A DNA stretch of 64,000 nt, taken from positions 2,728,001-2,792,000 of the forward strand of contig NZ_CP066775.1 in assembly GCF_009754905.2 (NCBI RefSeq). The letters are read 5' to 3'. Source of the stretch: Mucilaginibacter ginkgonis. GTDB taxonomy: Bacteria; Bacteroidota; Bacteroidia; Sphingobacteriales; Sphingobacteriaceae. A program made the translations under genes and the position numbers. The notes beneath the pieces were generated by a model that was not told where the DNA came from, did not search any database, and worked only from the letters and a program-made list of their open reading frames with translations. Below, piece after piece: positions 33,011 to 40,880 of the stretch (position 1 is the stretch's first letter; the number at the start of each line of letters is the position of its first letter).

Positions 33011-34531
33011 TTACGCGACAAATCTATCCAACCCAACCGCTATCCTCTCCACTGTCTCTTCCTTACCCAACACAGCGGCAATATCAAACACATGCGGGCC
33101 AAATTTGCCGCCCACCAGCATCACACGGAAGGGCAGCATCAGCTCGCCAAGTTTTATGCCGGCTGTTTCTGCCAGCGATTTAAATTGCAATTCCAGTTCG
33201 GTATGTTCCCAGTTAGTGACAGAGTTATAAACTTCGATCAACATGTTAAAGAAATCTGTCTTGGCATCTGTCCATTTAGGTTTAACAGCGCCCAGATCAT
33301 ATTCCTTTGGTAGTTCGAAGAAGTAACCGGCCTGCTGATAAAAATCGGGTAGCAGGGTAACACGGTCTTTCACCATATCAATTACGATTGCCAGTTTTTC
33401 ATCGTCAGTAACGGTCAGGCTATTGTCTGCAAACACATCTTTAACTTTCGGCATTAATTTCGTTGCCGTCGCCGTTTTTATCCATTCAGCATTGAACCAT
33501 TTGGCTTTTTCGAAATCGAATTTTGCACCTGCTTTGCTGATGCGCTCCATCGAGAATTTCTCTACCAATTCGTCAAGCGTAAATATCTCCTGGTCGGTAC
33601 CGTCGTTCCAGCCCAAAGTGGCCAGCAAGTTGATGAATGCTTCGGGCAGGAAACCCAGCTCCCGAAAACCCGGCGTTACCTCACCTGTAGCAGGGTCGGT
33701 CCAGCTCATAGCATAAACCGGGAAGCCAAGGCGTGCGCCATCGCGCTTGCTTAGTTTACCATGCCCATCGGGTTTCAAGATTAGCGGCAGGTGTGCCCAC
33801 CGCGGCATGTGTTCCTTCCAGCCCAGATATTTCCAAAGCAATAAATGCACCGGGGCAGATGGCAGCCACTCTTCGCCGCGAAAGGCGTGCGTGATCTTCA
33901 TCAGGTAGTCATCAACCACAACCGCCAAATGGTACGTGGGCATACCATCGGCTTTCAGCAGTACTTTATCATCTACCAATGTGGTATCGAAAGCTACATC
34001 GCCGCGTATCATATCATGAAAACTTACCTGCTCATCGGCAGGTACTTTTATCCTGATCACATGCGGCGTATGCGCATCAAGCAACGCATCAACTTCATGC
34101 TCGCTTAGCGAAAGCGAGTTGCGCATATCCATGCGGTGTGCCTGTCCATATTGAAAGTTTGGGATCTCTTTTCGCTTTTGTTCCAGTTCTGCAGTGGTGT
34201 CAAAAGCGTAATAGGCATGTCCTAGTGCTACTAAGCTCTCTGCATATTCGCGGTAAAGCGACTTGCGTTCACTCTGGCGATAAGGGGCAAACGGGCCGCC
34301 AACAACAGGGCTTTCATCAGGCGGTAAGCCGCACCAGTTAAGGCAGTCTATAATGTATTGCTCTGCCCCTTCAACGTAGCGGTTCTGGTCGGTATCCTCA
34401 ATGCGTAAAACAAAAGTACCGTTGTTTTTCTTTGCAAAAAGGTAGTTGAACAGTACGGTGCGTACGCCGCCAAGGTGCAGGCCGCCGGTTGGACTGGGCG
34501 CAAAACGCACCCTCACTTTCTGATCGCTCAT
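33011..34531 (-). CDS. gltX: Glutamyl-tRNA synthetase
   Basis: 506 residues from ATG 34531 (MSDQKVRVRFAPSPTG); the frame is open 48 codons further upstream but lacks similarity. Class I synthetase that charges tRNA-Glu. HIGH-type motif is PSPTGGLHLGGVRT near residue 10, KMSKS-type motif is GHGKLSKRDGARLGFP near 255. C-terminal anticodon-binding helices are full length. CAAAGATA at 34539 is an exact -7 box on the minus strand placed almost at the start codon, so a very short leader is possible. Confidence 0.96.
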   Translation of the reverse strand: MSDQKVRVRFAPSPTGGLHLGGVRTVLFNYLFAKKNNGTFVLRIEDTDQNRYVEGAEQYIIDCLNWCGLPPDESPVVGGPFAPYRQSERKSLYREYAESLVALGHAYYAFDTTAELEQKRKEIPNFQYGQAHRMDMRNSLSLSEHEVDALLDAHTPHVIRIKVPADEQVSFHDMIRGDVAFDTTLVDDKVLLKADGMPTYHLAVVVDDYLMKITHAFRGEEWLPSAPVHLLLWKYLGWKEHMPRWAHLPLILKPDGHGKLSKRDGARLGFPVYAMSWTDPATGEVTPGFRELGFLPEAFINLLATLGWNDGTDQEIFTLDELVEKFSMERISKAGAKFDFEKAKWFNAEWIKTATATKLMPKVKDVFADNSLTVTDDEKLAIVIDMVKDRVTLLPDFYQQAGYFFELPKEYDLGAVKPKWTDAKTDFFNMLIEVYNSVTNWEHTELELQFKSLAETAGIKLGELMLPFRVMLVGGKFGPHVFDIAAVLGKEETVERIAVGLDRFVA

Positions 34532-34648
34532 AGTTGGGCAAAGATAAGATTTTGAGGCCGATTGGCGGATAGTTGCGTCAATGCATAGTTTTAACCACTT
34601 AGTGATTGCCGCATATACCAAATAGAAATAAAATAAGTTACTTTGAAT

Positions 34649-35914
34649 ATGCTGCTGATAAATCCGTACGAGCAAAGACGCACCTTCAAATACATTTTAT
34701 TAGCGTTCGCGGTGCTCATTGCAGGCGGGTCGTTATTGTACACCAATTATCTTGTACGCAACATAGCCCACTCAGAACGGACGCGCGCGCAAGTTTGGGC
34801 CATAAGTATGCAGCAACTGGTACGGTCTGACGATGATGAGAACCTGCAGTTTATCTTAAAGGTCCGCGACAGTTTATCTGTGCCGGCAATTGTTGTGGAT
34901 GAAAAAGGCGACATCAAATTCTCCCGTGGCTTAGACACCGCCAAGACTTTTATCCCAAGCGTCATTGGCGGTAAAGATCAATCCTTTCCAAAATATGACC
35001 CCGCTTATTTCCAAAGCGAGCTGGAGTTCATGAAGTCGCAGCACAGGCCCATCCGCATTGCAACGTTCAATAAAAATTACTGGCTGGTGTACTATAAAGA
35101 TTCGCAGTTACTAACCCAGCTACGCATATTCCCCTATGTGCAATTGACCGTAATTGCCATTTTCCTGCTGATAGCGTATTACGGTTTTAGCTCGTCGCGC
35201 AAGTCCGAGCAGAACCAGGTTTGGGTGGGTTTGGCCAAAGAAACTGCCCATCAGCTGGGCACACCTATTTCCTCCCTGATGGCGTGGATAGAGTTAATGC
35301 GCGAGAAATTTGATGCGGAGAATGACCCGCTAATTGCCGAGATGCAGAACGATGTGCGCCGATTGGAAATCGTTGCCGACCGGTTTTCTAAAATCGGATC
35401 GAAGCCTGTATTAGAACCGCACCGGGTTTATGACGTGGTGAAGGATTTTGTAGATTATTTTAAGATCCGTACAAGTAAGCTCATCAGCTTTGAAGTGCAT
35501 GGCAGCCGCAACTTAAAAGCCGGATTGAATATTCCGCTGTTTGACTGGGTGATAGAAAACCTGCTGAAAAATGCCGTGAACGCCATAGACGGGCCGGGGT
35601 CCATCCGTGTAGACATATCGGGCAGCCGCAAAAAGAAACAGGTTTATATTGATGTTACCGATACAGGCAAAGGTATACCCCGTTTAAAGTTCGAAACAGT
35701 TTTCCGGCCAGGTTACACTACCCGTAAACGCGGCTGGGGATTGGGGCTGTCGCTTACCAAGCGCATGGTAGTTAATTACCACAACGGCAGCATCTTTGTA
35801 AAGGACTCCGAACTGGGAAAGGGCACTACGTTCCGTATCGTTTTAAAAAGCCTGACCGATGAAGCGAAGCCGAATTTTAAACCTGCAACGCAACGGCTCG
35901 AAGAACAAGCCTAG
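34649..35914 (+). CDS. Orphan sensor histidine kinase
   Basis: 421 residues from ATG 34649 (a TTG two codons earlier is possible). Two membrane spans (about 12-32 and 158-178) enclose a periplasmic sensor region of about 125 residues. HisKA motif GLAKETAHQLGTPISSLMAW carries the phospho-His; HATPase_c has N-box ENLLKNAVNAIDG, G1 DTGKGIPRLKFE and G2 RGWGLGLSLTKRM. No response regulator is adjacent, so the partner is encoded elsewhere. Its TAG stop overlaps that of the convergent prohibitin gene in the palindrome CTAG. Confidence 0.92.
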   Translation: MLLINPYEQRRTFKYILLAFAVLIAGGSLLYTNYLVRNIAHSERTRAQVWAISMQQLVRSDDDENLQFILKVRDSLSVPAIVVDEKGDIKFSRGLDTAKTFIPSVIGGKDQSFPKYDPAYFQSELEFMKSQHRPIRIATFNKNYWLVYYKDSQLLTQLRIFPYVQLTVIAIFLLIAYYGFSSSRKSEQNQVWVGLAKETAHQLGTPISSLMAWIELMREKFDAENDPLIAEMQNDVRRLEIVADRFSKIGSKPVLEPHRVYDVVKDFVDYFKIRTSKLISFEVHGSRNLKAGLNIPLFDWVIENLLKNAVNAIDGPGSIRVDISGSRKKKQVYIDVTDTGKGIPRLKFETVFRPGYTTRKRGWGLGLSLTKRMVVNYHNGSIFVKDSELGKGTTFRIVLKSLTDEAKPNFKPATQRLEEQA

Positions 35915-36816
35915 TTTTTATCGCTCAGCATAATCGGCGTTTTGCTGCCGCCCATTACGATCACTTTGGCGTTTGATGATAGCGCAATTTCCTTTTGTGC
36001 CTTTATACTTTCGTACTGTAGTTGCTTATCTGTTAGATTGGAAGATATGATCTTTTGATAATCAGCAATACCCTGTGCTTCTACACGCTTACGGTCTGTC
36101 TCCTGGCGTTCTTTCTGTAAAACGAATTGCATTTTCTGGGCTTCCTGTTCGGCGTTGATCTTAGATTCAATGCTTGCCTTTACAGATGCGGGCAAGCTCA
36201 CGTTGCGGACTAGTATCTGTTGCAGTTCTAATCCATTTTTAGCAAAGTTAGCCGCGATGGTACGGTTGATTCGCTCCTGAAACTCCTGGCGTTTGGTAGA
36301 GAACAGGTCAACCGCTTGATAGTTAACCGCGTTGTCACGTATAGCGGTGCGTGATACCGGGCGAACTATCTTTTCTATATAATCCTGGCCGATGTTCTGA
36401 TAAATAAACGGGGCCTTATCCGGGTTTACTTTGTAAAGCACAGAAAGGTCTATAGTAACTTCCAAGCCGTCTGACGACAATACCCTGATAGCATCATCAC
36501 CTTCTTTAACGCCCTCGCTATTCACCGCGCTCATGGTATAATTTTCGGTTTGGATACTAAAGGTAGTTACATCAACCAGGGGGTTGATCACATGTAAGCC
36601 GCTGGTAAGCACATGGTCTTGTACCTTGCCAAAAAGCGTTTGCACCCCAACCCGCCCCGGATCTATCACCTTAAATGAAGATAGTATGATGCCTACGACA
36701 ATTATCGCTATCCCAACCTTAGTTATCAACCCGCTGTAATGGCTTGCGTTTGACGGCGAACGCGACAAAACATAACCTACAAACAGGGCGATAAGGCCAA
36801 TGATAGCGAGGAACAT
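35911..36816 (-). CDS. Prohibitin/SPFH-family membrane protein
   Basis: 301 residues. Two N-terminal hydrophobic spans (about 1-18, 31-48), then the SPFH/PHB domain (about 48-210: IDPGRVGVQTLFGKVQDHVL, GLHVINPLVDVTTFSIQTEN), then a helical coiled-coil region rich in Glu/Gln/Lys (SKINAEQEAQKMQFVLQKER). Prohibitin-like proteins form large membrane rings that organise the bilayer and control FtsH. Co-transcribed with the 66-residue membrane protein and rhodanese genes upstream (gaps of 5 bp and 1 bp). Confidence 0.92.
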   Translation of the reverse strand: MFLAIIGLIALFVGYVLSRSPSNASHYSGLITKVGIAIIVVGIILSSFKVIDPGRVGVQTLFGKVQDHVLTSGLHVINPLVDVTTFSIQTENYTMSAVNSEGVKEGDDAIRVLSSDGLEVTIDLSVLYKVNPDKAPFIYQNIGQDYIEKIVRPVSRTAIRDNAVNYQAVDLFSTKRQEFQERINRTIAANFAKNGLELQQILVRNVSLPASVKASIESKINAEQEAQKMQFVLQKERQETDRKRVEAQGIADYQKIISSNLTDKQLQYESIKAQKEIALSSNAKVIVMGGSKTPIMLSDKN

Positions 36817-36821
36817 GACTT

Positions 36822-37022
36822 TTAAGATTTAGCGTTATTTTTATTTATAGTGCTGCGCACTTCTTTAAGCAGTTTTATTTTTAGATAAACAAATAAGGCA
36901 CCTATCAGCACAGCGCCGGCAACCATTTCGTACCTGCTGTGCTGCACACCCCATACCAATGTAATTATGCAGATGAAAAGTCCTACAGTGTACAGGGTGT
37001 TGATCAATATTTTCTTACCCAT
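36822..37022 (-). CDS. Small two-span membrane protein (DUF6358-like)
   Basis: 66 residues: MGKKILINTLYTVGLFICII, a first span, a short loop, and a second span AGAVLIGALFVYLKIKLLKE, ending in a basic tail. It resembles small Sphingobacteriaceae proteins annotated DUF6358, from memory. Sits between rhodanese and prohibitin genes with 1-bp and 5-bp gaps, so it is part of that operon. Function unknown. Confidence 0.7.
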   Translation of the reverse strand: MGKKILINTLYTVGLFICIITLVWGVQHSRYEMVAGAVLIGALFVYLKIKLLKEVRSTINKNNAKS

Positions 37023-37023
37023 A

Positions 37024-37338
37024 TTAATACACCGTTATTGTCGGGTCTATTTCTGCCTGCCATGCCAGTATACCACCTTGCAGGTTAGCCAAGTTAGTAT
37101 ACCCTTGCGCTTCTAACTGGTGTAACGCAACGGCGCTGCGTTTGCCGCTGCGGCACATAATTACCACCGGTTTATCTTTGCTTATTTTATCTGTCTCAAT
37201 TAAAATTCCTCCCAGAGGAATGTTTTGGCCTGCCAGGTTAGACATTTCATATTCAAAATCTTCGCGCACATCTATCAGTTGAAAATCTGCACCGTTATCT
37301 CTCATTTCTTTCAGTTCCTGAACCGTAACTTCTTTCAT
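37024..37338 (-). CDS. Rhodanese-like sulfurtransferase
   Basis: 104 residues from ATG 37338 (MKEVTVQELKEMRDNG); a longer frame adds 7 residues without support. Single rhodanese domain: FQLIDVREDFEYEMSNLAG, then the active loop VIMCRSGKRSAVALHQLE with catalytic Cys, then GGILAWQAEIDP. Carries sulfur as a persulfide in the cytoplasm, like GlpE/PspE types. First gene of a three-gene operon. Confidence 0.93.
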   Translation of the reverse strand: MKEVTVQELKEMRDNGADFQLIDVREDFEYEMSNLAGQNIPLGGILIETDKISKDKPVVIMCRSGKRSAVALHQLEAQGYTNLANLQGGILAWQAEIDPTITVY

Positions 37339-37549
37339 AGTAATAATATATAGTGCCAAATGTAGGTGTTAGGAATGAAAAATGAGAAGGTTATTAAGTG
37401 TTGTGAAATTGCCCCTTTTGGTTACTGCTTACTTATTGATCAGTGTAGTTTGATGTTAGAATGAAGCCATTGACGGATGTTACAAGTTGGCAATAAAATA
37501 AGTTTGTATCATCGTAAATAGCGCTTTTATGAATAATTAACAAAGATTT

Positions 37550-37640
37550 GGGCGTTGCCCCAACTACGTTGGAGCCGGGCCATACGCTCATACTGCGCAG
37601 GCCTTAGCCACGGGCCGGTATCCGCTGCTGTCCCTAACGC
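37550..37640 (+). repeat. Repeat family 2, copy 3
   Basis: From GGGCGTTGCCCC to GTCCCTAACGC with CGCTCATACTGCGCAGG and CGGTATCCGCTGCTG inside. About 91 bp; other copies at 3476-3561 and 14740-14831. It directly abuts copy F of family 1. Confidence 0.6.
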
Positions 37641-37670
37641 GGCACTGCATTTTGTATAAAGCTTTTCCCC

Positions 37671-37845
37671 GTCAGCGCGCAGCTTCGGTGATAAATATTT
37701 TGCGCTACTGAGGACTTGTGTGATGAGGGCCTGCAAAATATTTTGCAGGGCAAAGGCCCGTGCGCCAAAAGAAGCATTGCGCTGACTTGGCATTTTTGGT
37801 TCTTTTGTTGCTAAGACAAAAGAACATAGCCAGTGGCGACTGAGC
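37671..37845 (-). repeat. Dispersed intergenic repeat, family 1, copy F (partial)
   Basis: Minus orientation: GTCAGCGCGCAGCTTCGG, AATATTTTGCGCTACTGAGG, GCATTGCGCTGACTTGG, hairpin GTTCTTTTGTTGCTAAGACA..AAGAAC (37799-37825), and a degenerate end motif AGTGGCGACTGAGC (37832-37845). The half with the GTTAC hairpin has been replaced by a family 2 unit. Lies in the 723-bp divergent gap between rhodanese and DUF4407 genes; the rest of that gap (37862-38040) has only a GTCATTGC/GACAATG type fragment. Confidence 0.8.
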
Positions 37846-38061
37846 ATTTTAGAACTAATTATCTGATGATATTGCCACGCTTCGCTCGCAATGACGAGGT
37901 GGAGAATATTTCGACAGGGTCAGCATGACAATGAGACTTGTAATTCTTAACCTCAATTCAACTATCATCAAACCTGCATATCTCTACCAAACCACACAAT
38001 ACTGACACTATACCTGTAACAATCAGGCATTAAGAGCGTTCAATAGGTATAAATTGTATTG

Positions 38062-39180
38062 ATGAATAAAGTTACCCGCTTTTTCTGGTTCTGTTCTGGC
38101 GCGCACGTGGCTACGTTAAAGAAGTACCCAATTGAGCATAATAAATATGTGGGCATTGGCGCGACTATATTTTTTACGGCGCTGTTTGCCAGCCTGTCCG
38201 GCGGGTATGCTATGTACTTCGTATTTAGCGGTAATCCGCTGGCTGTTGTTTTCGCCGTTTTATTTGGGTTGATCTGGGGCACGGCCATTTTCAATATGGA
38301 CCGTTACATCGTAGCAAGCATTAACAAACAAGGCAGCACCAATTCGCAGATCTTACAGGCTTCGCCGCGCATTCTGCTGGCAATCATGATAGGTATTGTG
38401 ATATCACGCCCGCTGGAGTTGAAGATATTCGACAAAGAGATCCGCGAGAAATTAAAGTTCGCTTATAACAAAGGACAACATAGTAAAATAGACACGCTGC
38501 AAAAAACTTATACAGATAAGTACGCGCAAGAGCTAAGCAAGAACAAGGACCTGAAGGCCGAAAAAGATTCGCTCGAGAAGGATATTAACCGCTCGCGCTA
38601 CCAACTAAACCAGGAAGTTTTTGGCGATAAAACCAACCAGACATCGGGCATAACAGGTTACGGCACGTATGCCAAGCAAAAGGCAGCAGTGCTGGCAGAG
38701 AAGGAAGCCCGCCTAAAAACTGTAACCGATGACATGGGCAAAATGGATCAGTACCTGGCCACCAGGAAAAATTATGAGGGACTCAATAACCTCAAATTAT
38801 TTTCTGATCACCAGTTAGATAGCCTGGTGAATATTGCAGGCTTTGCCGATCGTAACTGGGCGCTGGGCCAGCTATCCTATAACAGTAACGGCACCCGTGA
38901 TTTGGATACCTATATGGCCGAGTCGTTCATTGCTTACCTGTTTATCTTGTTTGAGTGTTTGCCGGTATTTGTGAAACTGATGTCGCCGCGCGGGCCGTAT
39001 GACGTGGCCCTCGCCAAAACCGCGGAAGCCAATATGCATTACGCTGAGCGCGACAAGGAGCGGGATATTATGGTAACCGACGAAACGTACGACTACCACG
39101 TGGGTAACGACATTGAAAACCGCAAGCGCATTATCAGCGGGCAATCTGCTTACGATGCTGAGCGGTATAGGTATGATTGA
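38062..39180 (+). CDS. DUF4407 membrane protein
   Basis: 372 residues from ATG 38062. N-terminal block MNKVTRFFWFCSGAHVATLK and two to three spans (FTALFASLSGGYAMYFVFSG, VVFAVLFGLIWGTAIFNMDR) are the DUF4407 signature including FNMDRYIV. A charged central coiled-coil (about 130-235: LQKTYTDKYAQELSKNKDLK) follows, then a last span AESFIAYLFILFECLPVFVK and a cytoplasmic tail. Function unknown; common in Bacteroidota and cyanobacteria. Confidence 0.88.
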   Translation: MNKVTRFFWFCSGAHVATLKKYPIEHNKYVGIGATIFFTALFASLSGGYAMYFVFSGNPLAVVFAVLFGLIWGTAIFNMDRYIVASINKQGSTNSQILQASPRILLAIMIGIVISRPLELKIFDKEIREKLKFAYNKGQHSKIDTLQKTYTDKYAQELSKNKDLKAEKDSLEKDINRSRYQLNQEVFGDKTNQTSGITGYGTYAKQKAAVLAEKEARLKTVTDDMGKMDQYLATRKNYEGLNNLKLFSDHQLDSLVNIAGFADRNWALGQLSYNSNGTRDLDTYMAESFIAYLFILFECLPVFVKLMSPRGPYDVALAKTAEANMHYAERDKERDIMVTDETYDYHVGNDIENRKRIISGQSAYDAERYRYD

Positions 39181-39470
39181 ATAAGAGAATTGCAAGATCC
39201 CCCTCTTGAGAGGGGCGGGTAAGACTGTGCTGTGGCAGGATTGTGTACTTCAGTAAACAACACATCCCTAACTCCTCTCAAGAGGGGAATGAAAAACATC
39301 CTCCTTTTGGAATGTCCCATTGAGGTTGCCGAAGTTTTGGGTAAGGCAAGCAGAACCTCTCCCCAACCCCTCTCCAAAGGAGAGGAGCTAGACGTCTGCC
39401 CGTCATGCCGAACTTGTTTCGGCATCCCATTTATAGACGCTCGCTTTACCAAGGAAGTTGCGAGGGATAT
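39181..39470. other. Gap with CCCCTCT-type hairpin repeats
   Basis: No gene. Contains CCCCCTCTTGAGAGGGG (39199-39215), an inverted partner CCTCTCAAGAGGGG at 39275-39288, CCTCTCCAAAGGAGAGG (39370-39386), and an ATGCCGAA..TTCGGCAT hairpin (39403-39425), the same hairpin type found beside copies A and C of repeat family 1. The first hairpin may end the DUF4407 transcript but has no T-run. Confidence 0.55.
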
Positions 39471-39614
39471 TGTTGGCAATGACTTACCATAACCGAAAAA
39501 TGCCGCCTCAGTCTGTGCGGTAACTACAACATTTGAAGATAGCAGAAGCATTGTAGCACAGGGTGCAGCGGCGAGTTTTCTTGGTTACTTCTTTTGACGG
39601 TCAAAAGAAGTAAC
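39471..39614 (+). repeat. Dispersed intergenic repeat, family 1, copy G (right part only)
   Basis: Keeps only the right third: GTTGGCAATG, AAAAATGCCGCCTCAGTCTG, GTAGCACAGGGTGCAGC, and a perfect hairpin with 15-bp arms GTTACTTCTTTTGAC around a single G (39584-39614). Lies between convergent genes DUF4407 and the Lrp regulator. Confidence 0.8.
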
Positions 39615-39766
39615 GTAACAAAATTTAGTTTTGACAAAAATTCTTCTTCGCCGGCCGACGGATTTAAATGACAAAAAAGAAATGTCCTTTGAGATCCCGA
39701 AACAAGTTCGGGATGACTTTAAAAATTGAATTGCTGTTAAGTAAAAGTCTCTGCAAATAATCCGCT

Positions 39767-40243
39767 TTAGTCTAAACTGATCTGTCTTTTAACACTCTCT
39801 TCTAACGAAATAAAAGTTTCGGTACGCTGTATACCCGGTACGCTTTGGATATGCTCATTAAGAACTTCGCGCAGGTGCTGGGTATCATGGCAAACTATTT
39901 TTGCAAAGATGCTCCAGCTGCCGGTGGTGTAGTACAATTCCACAATTTCTTTAATGGCTTTTAACTGCTGCACAGCTTCATTGTATTGCGATCCTTTCTC
40001 GAGATAGATACCCAGGAACGCCGTAATATCGAAACCCAGTTTCTGCGGATCTACCTCAAGGCTGGCACCCTTTATCACACCCATCTCTTCCAGCTTTTTC
40101 ATCCTCACGTGTATGGTTCCGCCCGAAACGATCAGCTCTTTTGCTATCTCTGTATAAGGTGTGGTAGCGTTTTTCATCAATATGGATAGTATCTGAATAT
40201 CCAGATTATCAATTTCTAAATTTTGGGCTTTTTTATGAGGCAT
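39767..40243 (-). CDS. Lrp/AsnC-family transcriptional regulator
   Basis: 158 residues. N-terminal winged HTH (LDIQILSILMKNATTPYTEI, SGGTIHVRMKKLEEMGVIKG), then the ligand-binding RAM domain (DITAFLGIYLEKGSQYNEAV, ELYYTTGSWSIFAKIVCHD). These octameric regulators sense amino acids. Monocistronic; no metabolic gene next to it to suggest a target. Divergent from the tRNA-like gene, whose promoter is 74 bp away. Confidence 0.92.
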   Translation of the reverse strand: MPHKKAQNLEIDNLDIQILSILMKNATTPYTEIAKELIVSGGTIHVRMKKLEEMGVIKGASLEVDPQKLGFDITAFLGIYLEKGSQYNEAVQQLKAIKEIVELYYTTGSWSIFAKIVCHDTQHLREVLNEHIQSVPGIQRTETFISLEESVKRQISLD

Positions 40244-40316
40244 AAATTTTCAATTCATTAGTTAATCACAAGTCTAATTAAAATAAAAATAAAAATAAAA
40301 ATATTTTATTGAAAAA

Positions 40317-40348
40317 TTTGCAAGAAAAGGTTAACGGCTTTAAATTTG
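40317..40348 (+). promoter_or_regulatory. Consensus promoter of the tRNA-like gene
   Basis: TTTG (40317-40320), 20-nt spacer, TAAATTTG (40341-40348): an exact match to the Bacteroidota promoter consensus. Transcription should begin near 40355, about 42 nt before the tRNA-like fold. Confidence 0.82.
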
Positions 40349-40396
40349 TTGTAAGCAACAGTGAAAAAGTTGTTCGTTCTTTCTAAAACAAAACAA

Positions 40397-40511
40397 TGTT
40401 GGGTGGTGAAATTTTTGGCAGACACACCTCCTTGTCCCGGTGGCGGAGAATAATAGGAAATCGGTTTTACCGACCAACTACTCTGTGGAGGTTCGAATCC
40501 TTCCCCAACAG
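40397..40511 (+). tRNA. Unusual tRNA-like gene with 43-nt variable region (anticodon GTC if canonical)
   Basis: 115 nt. Acceptor TGTTGGG/CCCAACA is 7 perfect pairs, D-stem GTG/CAC with a loop containing GG, anticodon arm CCTCC-TTGTCCC-GGTGG with a central U-U mismatch, T-arm GGAGG-TTCGAAT-CCTTC, discriminator G (40511), CCA not encoded. The variable region (40444-40486) is 43 nt, far longer than normal class II tRNAs (about 13-21), and folds as an outer imperfect stem plus a TCGGT/ACCGA hairpin. With 7-nt loop counting the anticodon is GTC, but C at position 37 is abnormal. A long variable arm with G73 would fit SerRS recognition. Bounded by a consensus promoter and a terminator, so it is probably transcribed. 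Alternatives: degenerate tRNA or regulatory tRNA mimic. Confidence 0.6.
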
Positions 40512-40545
40512 CTCTTCTCATAATTTAGGTTTATAATTGGTTAGT

Positions 40546-40582
40546 AAAGCCCTCCTGCCCATCAGGAGGCTTTGCTGTTTTT
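40546..40582 (+). terminator. Terminator of the tRNA-like gene
   Basis: Stem AAAGCC(C)TCCTG / CAGGAGGCTTT with one bulged C and a 5-nt loop, followed by GCTGTTTTT. On the minus strand no T-run follows, so it serves plus-strand transcripts. 35 nt after the tRNA-like fold. Confidence 0.75.
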
Positions 40583-40623
40583 AGGGGTTTCGTTAATTTT
40601 TTTTGGATAATTATTTCGCAACC

Positions 40624-40656
40624 TGTTTCACTGTTTCAGCTGAAACAGTTGAAACA
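40624..40656. repeat. TGTTTCA palindromic cluster
   Basis: 33 bp made of TGTTTCACTGTTTCAG and its near reverse complement CTGAAACAGTTGAAACA, one base longer on one side. Four TGTTTCA/TGAAACA units in all. A further TGAAACAGTTG lies at 40769-40780 just left of IS copy 2, and GTGAAACAG-N3-CTGTTTCAC just right of it (42116-42136). Confidence 0.6.
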
Positions 40657-40880
40657 CCTGCCCCCTACTTTTAAGTATGTGACAAGAATTTGCTCTTGCC
40701 TTATTATCAGCTGTTTGCAGCGTTTACCTGCAAGCACTACTTTGTCACTACCAGGGCAAAAACTTACTTTGAAACAGTTGTTGTACTGACAAACTATTGA
40801 CCTGTCCTAAAAAAAGTTGACACTTTTAATTGTTAATACTGAATTGAATTTACACTTTTTATTTTAGTCCTTAAAGGGGT

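Noticed and set aside
40306-40521. A 71-residue open frame on the minus strand across the tRNA-like gene.
   Set aside because: It reads through the antisense of acceptor, T and variable arms; such frames are typical false genes over tRNAs, and the plus strand has a promoter, cloverleaf and terminator.
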